Origin: Chara braunii
Lineage: Eukaryota; Streptophyta; Charophyceae; Charales; Characeae
Reading direction: 5' to 3'
NCBI GenBank assembly: GCA_003427395.1
Contig: BFEA01000616.1
Span: forward strand, 503,307-523,552
Length of the DNA: 20,246 bases
Positions within the stretch are counted from its first letter, which is position 1. Every line of letters begins with the position of its first letter. The translations under genes were made by a program, and so were the position numbers. This document shows, piece by piece, positions 9,010 to 17,692 of this stretch. The notes under the pieces are model-generated. The model did not search any database and was not told the origin of the DNA. It was given only the letters and a program-made list of their open reading frames with translations.

Positions 9010-10520
9010 TCAGTCATCGTAACGCGAAGGGCGACGATGAGTGCGCTGTGGACGCTCGGAGGCGACCGTCTGCGTCTGAGGAATGGCCTCAGAGGGAGCG
9101 GGCTCCTCCTCAGCAATCTCCTCAGCCGGAGGAGGAGGAAGAGGGTCAGTCGGCTGAGTAGAAGCAGATGTCTCAGCACGACGAGAACGATCATATGCAC
9201 GCACCAAAATCCTGGCGTGCTACAAGTGCCTGAGGGGCTCCCAAGTAGCCTCCTCATCATGGTAGCCCTTCCAACGCACAAGGTACTCGATGCGTGGAGG
9301 GGTATCGTCGGTAACTCGGCGTGATACGATGTCGGAAACAACGAACTCCTCGTGACCGTCCACCATGATAGGTGGAGGGCGCTCATAAGGGCGTCCGACG
9401 AAACGCTCGGATGGTCTGCGACAAGGACGCAGCAAGGAGACATGGTAAACATCGTGTACTCGAGCCTGTCGAAGGTAATCAGGTAGCTTCACACGGAAGC
9501 TGACCGGACTAGCGGCATTATCAGAACCGATAGCCTGAAGGATGCGACATGGACCGAAGAAACGACGCTTGAACTTGCGAAGTGTATCAGCTTCGAGCCG
9601 CAAGTGGCGTGCGTCGACGAGCACATCGTCACCGACTTTGAATGGATGATTCATTCGTGATCGGTTCGCTCGTGCGACCATGCGAGTCTGGGAGTCGACT
9701 AAACTCTCGTGTGCGCGCTTCATAATCGCCACCATGTAGGCGATCCAGTCGTCAAGCGCAGGGCAACGAGTGTCTGGGCACAACCGTGATGGTCATAGGA
9801 AATCCACGGGTACGCGAGGGTGGTAGCCGAGGTCGCAATAGAATGGCGACATCCCCGTGGCTGGCGAAACAGCATGGTTGTACGCAATCTCCGCGTGGGC
9901 TAAGTGTAAGTCCCACTGCTGGTCATCCCTAACAAACTTTCGGAGGATATTACCGAGAGTTTTGTTGGTGACCTCAGTCTGACCATCCGTCTGAGGGTGG
10001 TAAGACGATGAGAAGCGGAGTTGGGATCCGTACACCTCGTGTAGGCGTCGCCAGAATGTGCTGGTAAAGCGCGGGTCACGGTCGGAGATGATGCTCTGAG
10101 GTAAGCCGTGATCTCTCACGACTCGGTCAAAGACGATGTCGGCGACCTCACGAGCGCTAANGCGATAGCGGCACGNGACAAAANGTGCACGCTTCNTGAA
10201 GCGATCGACGACGACCAAGATAGCATCATGACCGCGCTCAGTGGGTGGGCGGAGGGGACCAATGAAATCCATCGAGATGGACTGCCAACGACCCTCAGGT
10301 ATAGGCAGGGGCTGAAGTAAGCCATACGGAAGGTGGTTCGCACTCTTCACCTCTTGGCAGGTAGGACACTCCTGGATGTAGGCTTTGACAAAGTCTTTGG
10401 ACTTCGGCCAGACGTATAGGCGGCAAACACGAGCCAACGTCTTGTGGAAACCCATATGACTGGCAACTGCCTGATCATGGAACTCTTCTACAGCCGGGAC
10501 ACGGAGCTGTCCGGTGGACC
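9010..10520 (-). pseudogene. Chromovirus integrase with C-terminal chromodomain (broken)
   Basis: Integrase inserts the cDNA copy into the genome. The zinc-binding HHCC part is seen as FHDQAVASH and CPTC (about 10360-10480). The catalytic triad is D (MDFIGP), D (SDRDPRF) and E (HPQTDGQTE), with 35 residues between the second and third, the classical D,D35E spacing. The chromodomain (about 9220-9350) reads EEFVVSDIV, then EYLVRWKGYHDEEATWEP. A Pro/Glu-rich tail ends at 9010. The frame is kept from 10480 to 9010, but stops fall at 9793-9795 and 9220-9222, the latter near the end of the chromodomain. Four N bases (10161, 10176, 10184, 10196) lie between the first two catalytic residues. A frame change near 10500-10520 separates it from the upstream RNase H frame. 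Confidence 0.92.
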
Positions 10521-12330
10521 GGTGGAGGGAACGCAGATACGTGGTTCTAGCTGACCAGATCTGCCATGCCAGTAAACGAGGCTGTTTTCCCCGAGGGAGT
10601 AGGAAGAAACGGTCTTTCCACTCCGTAGTGTCACGTGGATGACGCGATAATCGGGGCAGTGGCGGTACTGAGTGCGATACGCGTCGATCACCGACTAATC
10701 AATAGTGGTGATGGAGATGGCAGCAAGATGGATGGGTTCCTGATTGTGATCAGGACGGCGGGACAAGGCATCAGCTACGCGGTTCGTTTCACCCTTGATG
10801 GGCTGCGTGGTGAAACTGAACTCGGATAAGTCACGCCACCAGCGTGCCTGTCGAGGGGAAAGCTTAGGCTTCGTGAGGAAAGCCTGGACAACTGAGTTAT
10901 CCGCGCGCACCGTGAAGGGCGCCCCGTGCCGATAATGACGCCAATGCCGGGTAGCATAAACTACTGCGAGAACCTCACGTTCATCGGCAGTGTAGTTTAT
11001 CTCGGCAGGCAGTAGCTGAAGGAAGTAGAAAGCGATCAGGCAATCCCCAGCACGAGCCTCGACAGTCCCATCCTCCGCGATGGTCGGGAAGTAAGTAATA
11101 GGAGGACTGTCAGTGGAGGGAAGTGGTGGGAGGGTAGGCGTCAGTCGAGAAGCAGTGTCAGCAGGAGGGGGGGGGAAAGGAGGAACATGAGGGTAAGGTG
11201 AATCTGGAGGAGAGGGAAACACCTGAGAAAGGACAACTCCTACTGCAAAATCTGACGCCTCGGTGGTGACGATAAAGGGACGATAAAAATCGGAAAGGCG
11301 AAGAACCGGCGCACAGGTTACCGCCTTCTTGAGGGCGCGAAAGGCGTCCTCGCACAGGGGTGTCCAAAACCACGGTGGGTTCTTCCGGAGGAGGGTAGAG
11401 GTAAGGACGTAGGAATACTTAGCGTATCCCTGAATAAAATTACTATAGTAGCTGGTGAGGCCTAGGAAACTGCGAAGCTGCTTGGCAGATGTGGGGACGG
11501 GCCACTCTGCAATATCAGTGATCTTCGCGTTGTCCATGTGGAGACCCTGGTCAGACACATGGTGTCCTAGGAAGTCCACTTTGCGCTGGGCAAAGCGGCA
11601 CTTACTGAGCTTGGCATAGAAGCCATGCTTGCGTAAGCGCTGTAGGACATCGCGGAGGTGTCTGATATGGTCTTCTAAGGTACGACTGTAGACCAAGATG
11701 TCGTCCAGGTATACGTGAACGTATTCCTCAAGGATGTCCGAAAAATATCGTTCATCGCCATCTGGAAGGTGGCGGGTGCATTGGTGAGGCCGAATGACAT
11801 CACCGTGAACTCGTAATGGCCGAAGCGCGACCGGAAGGCGGTCTTCGGTTGGTCCTCTGTGGCAACGCGGATCTGGTGGTAACCACTACGAAGATCGATC
11901 TTCGTGAAGAAGCGGTTGTGTGCCAGACGGTCAAACAGCTCATCCGCGCGGGGCATGGGATAGTTGTTCTTAATCGTGCAACGGTTAAGGCCGTGATAGT
12001 CGATGCAGAGGCGGAGAGTTCCGTCCGCTTTGCGAGCAAAGAGGACAGGTGCACCCCAAGGGGAGTTACTGGGTTTAATGAAACCCAGTCGAAGGAGCTC
12101 CTCAAGCTGACGCTTGAGTTCCGTCGCCTCTGGAATCGAGAGTCGGTACGGTGCCTGATGGTGAACACGATAGTCAGGCACGAGCTGGATAGAATGCTCA
12201 ACACCGCGCATCGGGGGAATCCCGCTGTATGAGAAATACGGGGGAAAGACGTCGCGGTACTCTCGAATGAGGTCACGAACGGCCGACTCTAAGTCTGCCG
12301 TGAACCGTGTGAGTTGCTCAGCGTCTGCGT
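10521..12330 (-). pseudogene. Chromovirus reverse transcriptase and RNase H (broken)
   Basis: This copies the genomic RNA and degrades the template. Conserved blocks in order are [34 protein letters not shown] (motif A, Asp near 11896), [12 protein letters not shown], then YLDD encoded at 11700-11711 in a different frame. A one-base frame change lies near 11737, just before YLDD. The RNase H region has TTEASDFAVG, AEINYTADERE, RADNSVV and ADALSRRPD. Two oddities stand out. Glu replaces the usual first catalytic Asp (TDAS to TEAS). A proline-rich block of about 60 residues interrupts the RNase H fold (11043-11222). A TAG at 10695-10697 precedes the linker to integrase. The N-terminal boundary is approximate. 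Confidence 0.93.
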
Positions 12331-13335
12331 CGGCACGAGACGTATGTGTGGACTCGACTGTCGACGGCGCAGGGGCCTGGGACGTGGAGGGGGTATCCGC
12401 AGGCTGACAAGTGGATGTAGAGATGGGAGCCGCGAAGATGGAAGGAGGGTCAGGGGATCGGGCTCCAAAGAGATGAGCTCAACCTCAGGACAAAGTGGAT
12501 CGTAGTGAAGAAGATCCATGACGTTCACTGAGTAGAACGTGACGTCCTCCTGTCGTATGAAGTGAGCAAACTGACGAGGGGAAGTGAACGCAATGTCGGG
12601 GTGGGACCCTGAGGGACGAGGGTCCTGGGGAGGTAGGTCGCGCGGGGTGTCACCCGTGGTTCCAATGAACGGGACGCGATGAGTCTGACCACACTTCGTT
12701 TTGAGAACGAGTGTCTCCCATTCGGCCTCTGTGCCACGGAACCGGCGAGACCAGGGAGTGCCAAGGATAAAGTTGTACCCGGTCTCCAGCACGTCGAAGT
12801 ATGCGGAGGAATGGTAGCGCCTAGGCTTCTGGGTACTATCTGATGGTTGGAGGGTGAGGGAGAAGTGGAGGTCGGGGACCGTCTGATCGAAGAAGCGCTG
12901 CGTCTTGTTATCTCCAAGGGTAACGGAGATAGGAGAGCGAGACCCAGAGGTAGCTAGGCGAGCTTCCTCAACCACTCGAGGGTGAACGAAATCTTCCTGC
13001 GAGCCAGAGTGCCATAAAGCGCGGTACACCCTCGTAGATGTCCTTAGGCGAATAGGGATGATGGGTAGGGTGCGATCAGGGTCAGAGAGCAGAGCGAGAA
13101 GACGACGTAGGACGTTGATGTGTCTCGTGAGTCGCTTCTGACGAGCCTGCAGAATGCTCAAGTCTAGCAGAGATGACACAACGTCATTCCGAGTCGCCAG
13201 CTGAGCGCTACACCGGGCTGTGCGAATGGCGCGACGCGTCGGAAGTCCCGGGGGAGAAGCGCTAGATGCGGCGGTCTGCTGGGAGGCAGACGATACCTCG
13301 ACAGACGACGGGGCAGAGAGAACTGCGTCTGTCAT
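12289..13335 (-). pseudogene. Chromovirus retropepsin-type protease region, active-site Asp lost
   Basis: This 348-codon frame begins with an ATG at 13335. Residues 1-100 are Ser/Ala/Arg-rich. The aspartic protease follows: YRALWHSGSQEDFVHP at about residues 104-119, then ISVTLGDNK, and FDVLETGYNFILGTPW at about 180-195, the ILG-type strand of retropepsins. Retropepsins need D-S/T-G at the active site. Here His stands in that place (codon 13009-13011), so the enzyme should be dead. The frame changes near 12450, after which the reverse transcriptase frame takes over; the last 40 or so residues before the stop at 12289 are probably out-of-frame. The region matches the gag-side part of a pol polyprotein in family order. 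Confidence 0.85.
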
Positions 13336-13338
13336 GCC

Positions 13339-15495
13339 CTAAGGATCCTCTGGTGGGGTAGCCAAAAGGGCAAACCGCGACTCGGTGGTCGGGAAGCCGG
13401 CTACGTGCGAGGCCTCAGGGGTACACTGCACCGTGGCTAGCTGGGTAAGGCTGGCCGGGCGGGGCCGGGGGGGGACCGAGTTCGGCGCTGACGAGAAATG
13501 TCAGCGTAATACCGATCGAGGGCGGTATGGTATGGACACCATGAGGAGGTGTGTCCATCCTGGCGGCAACGAAGGCAGCCGCATCGGGCCTCGAGGGCGG
13601 CACGCTCCTCGGGGGATAGAGCTCCACGAGGAGGGACAAAACCCTGCGGGAGGTCTATCTGAGGAACAGTGGGTGTGCGGGCGCCCGACTGCGTGCACGG
13701 CCCATGGCAGACATGGCCATCTGCAGACGCTCGACCATTGGGACAGTGTCGTCATCCAAGTGGTACTGGATGACGTCCCGAAGCTCGATGTCCTCGGGGG
13801 CGTCCCCAATGGTAGGATCGAGCTCGGCTGAGGCGTCCTCTCCATACTCGAGAGAACTGTAGTGCCGAGCGAATGGCGCTCCAGGTCGAGTCAGGCGACG
13901 AAAACAACCGGCAAACGAGGAGCGGCCTCGGGTGGTACCCCGAGACTGGGAGGTGGCGGTTGGCCGCGAAGAGGATGGGGCGACGGAGAAGCGACTGCAC
14001 ATCCTCTGGTACTGACGCGCAGCCTCGTATGCCTGCTCCGCGAAAGAAAATGATCGCCTCTATAGCTCTAGGCGGTAGTCAGTCGGCAGGCTGACAAGGA
14101 ACCGGTCAGTGAGTGTGACCTCCGGTAGCAACGTCTCGTCACAAACAAGGCGAGCGTCCTTAAACAGCCGGATGTGACGCTCCAGGTCGGCCGGTATGGA
14201 GGACCCGGACCATCTGGTCTGGGTGACGCGGTCTAAGGCGTCGGTGGCGTCATGACGAGCGCCGAAACGGTCTTGAAGGAAGGCCGTGAAGTCGGCTAGA
14301 TTGGGGACCTCACCCACGCGGAGGCTCGGGGTATAATGATCCTCCCACGCAGTGGAAGGGCCACCTCGCAATTTGGTTGCGAGCACATCGCACCACAATT
14401 CCTGACGGGTGGTCGTCATAGAGAGCGTGCGCGTTGCTATCTGCAACCAGCGAGAGACACGGGATGTCCCATCATACTCGGGAATGTCCGTGGTGCGTAC
14501 AGGAGGATGTCCATTGTGCTGATGGCGGGGGGAGAGAGATCAAGGCGAGTGCACTGCGGCAGCGTAAGTCGAGGCCGCTGCAGGGGCAGAGGTGGGGGAA
14601 GGCTGTGGGCCGTGGCCGCTGGCGGATGGACCAGCAGACGAGGAGGCAACGGCCGCGAGCAGCTGTCCCGAAATAGCCAGGTAGGAGGGAAGAGGCTGAG
14701 GAGCAGGTCGAGGGAAACGAGCCTGCATCATGGGGACCGAAGGGGTGGTAGAGAAAGAAGGGTGGGCAGCCTATGATGGGTGAGGCTGTCTCAGAGCGAG
14801 AATCTCCGCCTGAGCCTGCGCAATGGTGACCTGTAAAGTGGCCACTCGCTGGGTGCGCAGGGTTGGAGGTGGAGGGGGGGAGCGGGTCTCCCAGTGGGAG
14901 GAGGAACCCCAGCGTGGGCGGTACCCTACTGTGGGGGCGGGGGGACGAAGGCATGAAGAAGAGGGCGGAGCCGTATTGCCGCGACCGGTGCGGGAAGCTT
15001 GGAAGCAACACCGGTGTGGGTCGATGAAACTGCTGGGCTAGAAGGCGGTACCTGGACCGCAGCACCTACGACAATAGTAGAGACGGTAGGGGCGGCCGTG
15101 ACCAGAAGAATTGCCGCAACGGATGGGTTGGTCTGAGCGGCAGCAGCACTCACCACCGCTGAGGGGGAGTGCTGGGCCTGGCCCGCAGAGGAGGGGGAAC
15201 CATGGTGACTCCGTCTCCGGAGTCTTGGGGAGCCGGAATCGGAGCCGGTAGGGGAAGGGGTGTGAAAGCGGTGGGGAGAGCGATGAGGGGAGCCCTTGAG
15301 GCGGTTGACGTCGAGGGCTAGCGCATTGATTTGCGCTTGCAACGGTCCAAGCGTACTAAGTTGTGCCTGGATTGCTATAAGGACGGCATGAAGGTCCATG
15401 GTGTCTGCATGGGCCTGATCATGAGCCGCTGACAGCGCGCTGACCTGAGGTGTGGACTGCGCCGCGGCGATCTCTTTGGATGAACTCCCTTCCAT
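13339..15495 (-). pseudogene. Chromovirus gag with CCHC zinc knuckle (broken)
   Basis: Gag packages the element RNA. The start is an ATG at 15495, followed by a Ser/Ala/Gln-rich segment with a likely coiled coil (VLIAIQAQLSTLGPLQAQIN), then Pro/Ser-rich linkers. The retrotransposon-gag domain is seen around 14060-14500: GGPSTAWEDHY, LADFTAFLQDRFG, LPTDYRLEL. A CCHC knuckle CLRCRQDGHTSSWC is encoded at about 13540-13585 and has exact CX2CX4HX4C spacing. The frame changes near 14920, near 13700 and at a C8 run (13467-13474). Stops lie at 14771-14773, 14540-14542 and 14060-14062. The frame entering pol ends in TAG (13339-13341), with pol's ATG two codons on. Not translatable as it stands. Confidence 0.85.
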
Positions 15496-15730
15496 CGCCG
15501 GAAGGGGAATGGAGGTAGTCCTCAGAGGAGAGTGTGGGGAAAGGGGCTCACCGGTAAGAGGAAGGGGACCGCGGGAGCGGAGTGAGTATGTGTGAGTCGG
15601 CTCGCCTCGGATTTTGCGGGTCGCGCGTGAGACGAAGGCGCCGAACCGCTCGAGGGGGGAGGAGCCGTCCAGGTCCAGGGTGCCCGACGGGAGGAGGCGG
15701 GAGAGTAGGAAGGGGGGCGGGAGTTAGGAG

Positions 15731-15768
15731 AACCCTAAACCCTAGAAAACCCTAAGAAAACCCTAACC
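15731..15768. repeat. Plant telomere-like (CCCTAAA) degenerate array
   Basis: Four CCCTAA/CCCTAG motifs at 8-11 bp spacing include AACCCTAAACCCTAG, close to the plant telomere unit. A GTTTAGG/TTTAGGGG pair in the opposite orientation follows at about 15772-15787. Such telo-box motifs occur in plant promoters and 5' leaders. Here it may be regulatory, a captured host leader, or a small interstitial telomeric scar. Confidence 0.7.
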
Positions 15769-15870
15769 GGAGTTTAGGTGTTTAGGGGAGGGTAGCGGCG
15801 ACCTAATCAAGAAAAAAAATAATATGGAGGGGAGGGGAAGGAAAATAGAATAAACAATAAAATTTCGAGA

Positions 15871-15918
15871 TAAAAATAAAATAAATAAAATAAATAAAAA
15901 TAAATAAAGAAATAAAAC
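15871..15918. repeat. AT-rich (AAATA)n microsatellite
   Basis: Repeated AAATA/TAAA units run for about 48 bp with interruptions. The surrounding 15805-15960 is strongly AT-rich. It belongs to the noncoding leader. Confidence 0.8.
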
Positions 15919-15956
15919 GTAAAGAGCGAGGGAAGAGGACTTATTTATTTTTTTGA

Positions 15957-16113
15957 AAATTTCGGCAGCATTTTCTTACCCCAACGGGGTCAAAATGTGC
16001 AAAGAGAAATGAGAGACTAAGAGAAGCACACTAATTTTTACAATGCCGCAAATTAAAATTTTCATTTCACAAATTTCGGTAGCACTTCGTTAACCCCACG
16101 GGGTCAAAATGTG
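15957..16113. repeat. Pair of 43-bp direct repeats with a small hairpin
   Basis: Units 15957-15999 and 16071-16113 match at 37 of 43 positions by eye. Each begins AAATTTCGG and ends GGGGTCAAAATGTG. Each carries an ACCCC...GGGGT mini-hairpin with a 2-3 nt loop. They lie 114 bp apart in the gypsy leader. Confidence 0.8.
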
Positions 16114-16199
16114 TGCCGAAAGCAAGAATGACTAAGTCCTAATCAGATTTAAGGGTGCCGCAGAAAAATTCAAATTTTCAAAATAAATAAAGGAAAATA

Positions 16200-16830
16200 A
16201 AATAAATCAAAAAGATGAGAAAAGAAGTAGGGAAGAAGATAATTCGAATTTTTGGAGGAACGGAGAAAATTTAAATAAAAAAAAAAAGAGAAAAGAAGAA
16301 AACAGAAAAAATCGAAGTGGGGGGGAGGGGGGATGAAAAAGTTATGAAAAAAAGAGAAAAATAGGTGGGAAAGAGAAAAGATTGAAGTGGTAGGTGAGGG
16401 AGATGATGGGGTTGTAGTTGGGGGAAGAAAGGAGGAGAGGAGGGTGAGAGAATGAGAGAGAAAGCTATGGAAAATGTGAAGAAAAGAGTGAGAGATTAGT
16501 AAAAGAAGGTGAGTGGAGAGAGAGGAGAGAAAAANATGGTGGGAGATGAGTGAAGAGGGAAGGGTATAAGAGATTAAGGGGAAGGAGAGGAGAGAAGTAG
16601 GGAAAAGAAGCAAGGAGAGTGAGGTTGGGAGAGGAGAGAGTAAAAATATGGTAGTGGATGGAGAAAGAGTGAAGGGGATGAGAGATTAGTGGGGAGAAGA
16701 GGAGAGAAATGAGAAAAGTGGAGAGAGGAGTGAGAAAAGGTGATGGATGAGTGGTGGTGAGAGAAAAAGAAGGTCAGATGATGAAGGGGAGAGAGGGAAA
16801 AGGGAGTGGGAGAGTGGATTAGGGATGAGA
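16200..16830. repeat. About 630-bp purine-rich (plus) / pyrimidine-rich (minus) tract
   Basis: The plus strand is mostly A and G with scattered T and very few C, in GAGAGG, GAAAAG and GTGAGAG words. On the element's own strand the leader is therefore CT-rich. Long frames read through it (Ser/Leu/Phe/His on minus) only because stop codons are rare in such sequence. Mirror-symmetric purine tracts of this kind can form triplexes. Confidence 0.85.
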
Positions 16831-16843
16831 GAGGTGATATCCA

Positions 16844-17441
16844 GCTCTTGGGTAACCAAGAGCATACAACTTCACCAAGATCCACAAAATTTTGGCCTTC
16901 ACACACCCCTTGGGAGAAGGGGTCTTCAAGGTGGTGATGAACTGCTGCTGCACATTATCTGGGGTTGGCTGAGATCTTGATCAGCCACCCAGTTCCACTG
17001 TAGTGCAGCCCCCTAGCCAGNGGGGTCTTCAAAAAAATCCTCAGCAAACTGCCACGTGACACTTTTGGAGATGGTCACGGGTCAAGAGAGGAGATGTAGA
17101 GGGCAAAAACTTTTTTGCCAATAACTTTTCACCCGTTGGGTGAAATTTGACAAAAGAGGTCTTGTTGGAAAGCTTTTTGAAAGCCGCTTCCAACGAGATA
17201 AGGCACAACATCAACCACTGCCTAGAGTAATAGCGCTCGTTGAAAAAACGAGCGCGGGTGGTTTTTTTTTTAGCTTTTAAAAAATTGCGATCTTTGAAAG
17301 ATCGTAGCTCCTCAACCACTGCACCGAATTAGAAGATCTATAGCTTGTTGGAAACGGCTCGTCGAGAGCTTTCCAACAAGCTAACGATCAATAAATTTGG
17401 ACCACCGGTGCAAAAGTTACGATCGAAAGAGTGCACCGGTG
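16844..17441 (-). promoter_or_regulatory. Hairpin-dense part of the gypsy 5' leader
   Basis: At least nine short inverted repeats lie in about 600 bp just downstream (in element sense) of the primer binding site. They are 16844-16851/16856-16863 (8 bp, 4-nt loop); 16967-16972/16981-16986; 17102-17109/17112-17119; 17127-17134/17138-17145; 17161-17170/17188-17197 (one mismatch); 17233-17241/17247-17255 (GCGCTCGTT/AACGAGCGC); 17288-17295/17297-17304; 17341-17354/17370-17383 (14 bp, perfect); and 17403-17412/17432-17441 (CACCGGTGCA/TGCACCGGTG). The position suits RNA dimerisation, packaging or translation signals, but that role is inference. Confidence 0.6.
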
Positions 17442-17498
17442 TCATTACCAAAACTGATAGGTGGGGTGGATGGGGGAGAGGAGCAGGGAGGAAAGCCT

Positions 17499-17510
17499 GC
17501 TCTGATACCA
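17499..17510 (-). other. Primer binding site for initiator Met-tRNA
   Basis: On the minus strand the site reads TGGTATCAGAGC, one base after the LTR end (...CGTCACA). This 12-mer is the usual plant retrotransposon primer binding site, complementary to the 3' end of initiator Met-tRNA. It fixes the element's orientation and the LTR boundary at 17512. Confidence 0.95.
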
Positions 17511-17511
17511 G

Positions 17512-17692
17512 TGTGACGGACCCGCCGGGATGGCGGTCCGTCAGGATCAAGACGAAGGGATGAGGATGGGGGAGATGAAGATGGAGCTAGAAGGGACAGC
17601 GCAGCTCCAACGCAAACTCAACACGCACGTACTCCAATCTGTGCAAATGAAGAATGAGTCACAAAACAAACTGCAGCTGGGGTATACCCCCT
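17512..17692 (-). repeat. 5' LTR of the chromovirus (at least 181 bp)
   Basis: Direct repeat of 7687-7867 with 5 internal substitutions. The last base is T where the other copy has A, so the terminal CA is lost here and similarity stops at this base. The same U5-end hairpin and GGGGTATACCCC palindrome are present. The segment from CTGCAG at 17671 to CTGCAG at 17691-17696 forms a near-perfect inverted repeat around GTATAC. Confidence 0.87.

Larger units (their letters stand above)
15496..17498 (-). other. Chromovirus 5' leader, about 2 kb, noncoding
   Basis: This region lies between the primer binding site and the gag ATG. In element order it holds a hairpin cluster (17441-16844), a purine/pyrimidine-asymmetric tract (16830-16200), two 43-bp repeats (16113-15957), AT-rich DNA with an AAATA microsatellite, a telomere-like motif (15768-15731) and about 75 ATG-less open codons leading into gag. 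Two kilobases is long for a gypsy leader. I see no complete gene in it; the long frames over the purine tract are low-complexity artefacts. Single N bases occur at 16535 and 17021. Confidence 0.65.
7687..17692 (-). mobile_element. Ty3/gypsy chromovirus, about 10.0 kb, inactivated
   Basis: Direct repeats of 181 bp (7687-7867 and 17512-17692) flank a minus-strand gag, protease, reverse transcriptase/RNase H, integrase, chromodomain series. That domain order with a C-terminal chromodomain defines chromoviruses, whose chromodomain is thought to steer integration to heterochromatin. A primer binding site for initiator Met-tRNA sits one base inside the 17512 repeat. The two repeats differ at 5 of 180 internal positions (about 3%), suggesting a fairly recent insertion. 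The coding part is already heavily damaged. The element lies inside LINE ORF1. No target-site duplication is visible: TTATC precedes 7687 and TGCAG or GCAGA follows. Confidence 0.93.

Noticed and set aside
8829-9452. 207-codon minus-strand frame rich in Ser/Leu/Arg
   Set aside because: It overlaps the chromodomain and tail in another frame and continues into 3' noncoding DNA; low-complexity shadow.
14472-15065. 197-codon minus-strand frame over gag
   Set aside because: An alternative frame of gag; the coiled-coil and gag-domain text lies in other frames.
16170-16906. Two long minus-strand frames with runs of Ser, Leu, Phe and His
   Set aside because: Product of the CT-rich strand, where stop codons are rare; no domain-like text.
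16844-17441. CRISPR-like array
   Set aside because: The hairpins are not copies of one repeat, spacers are irregular and the context is a eukaryotic retroelement.
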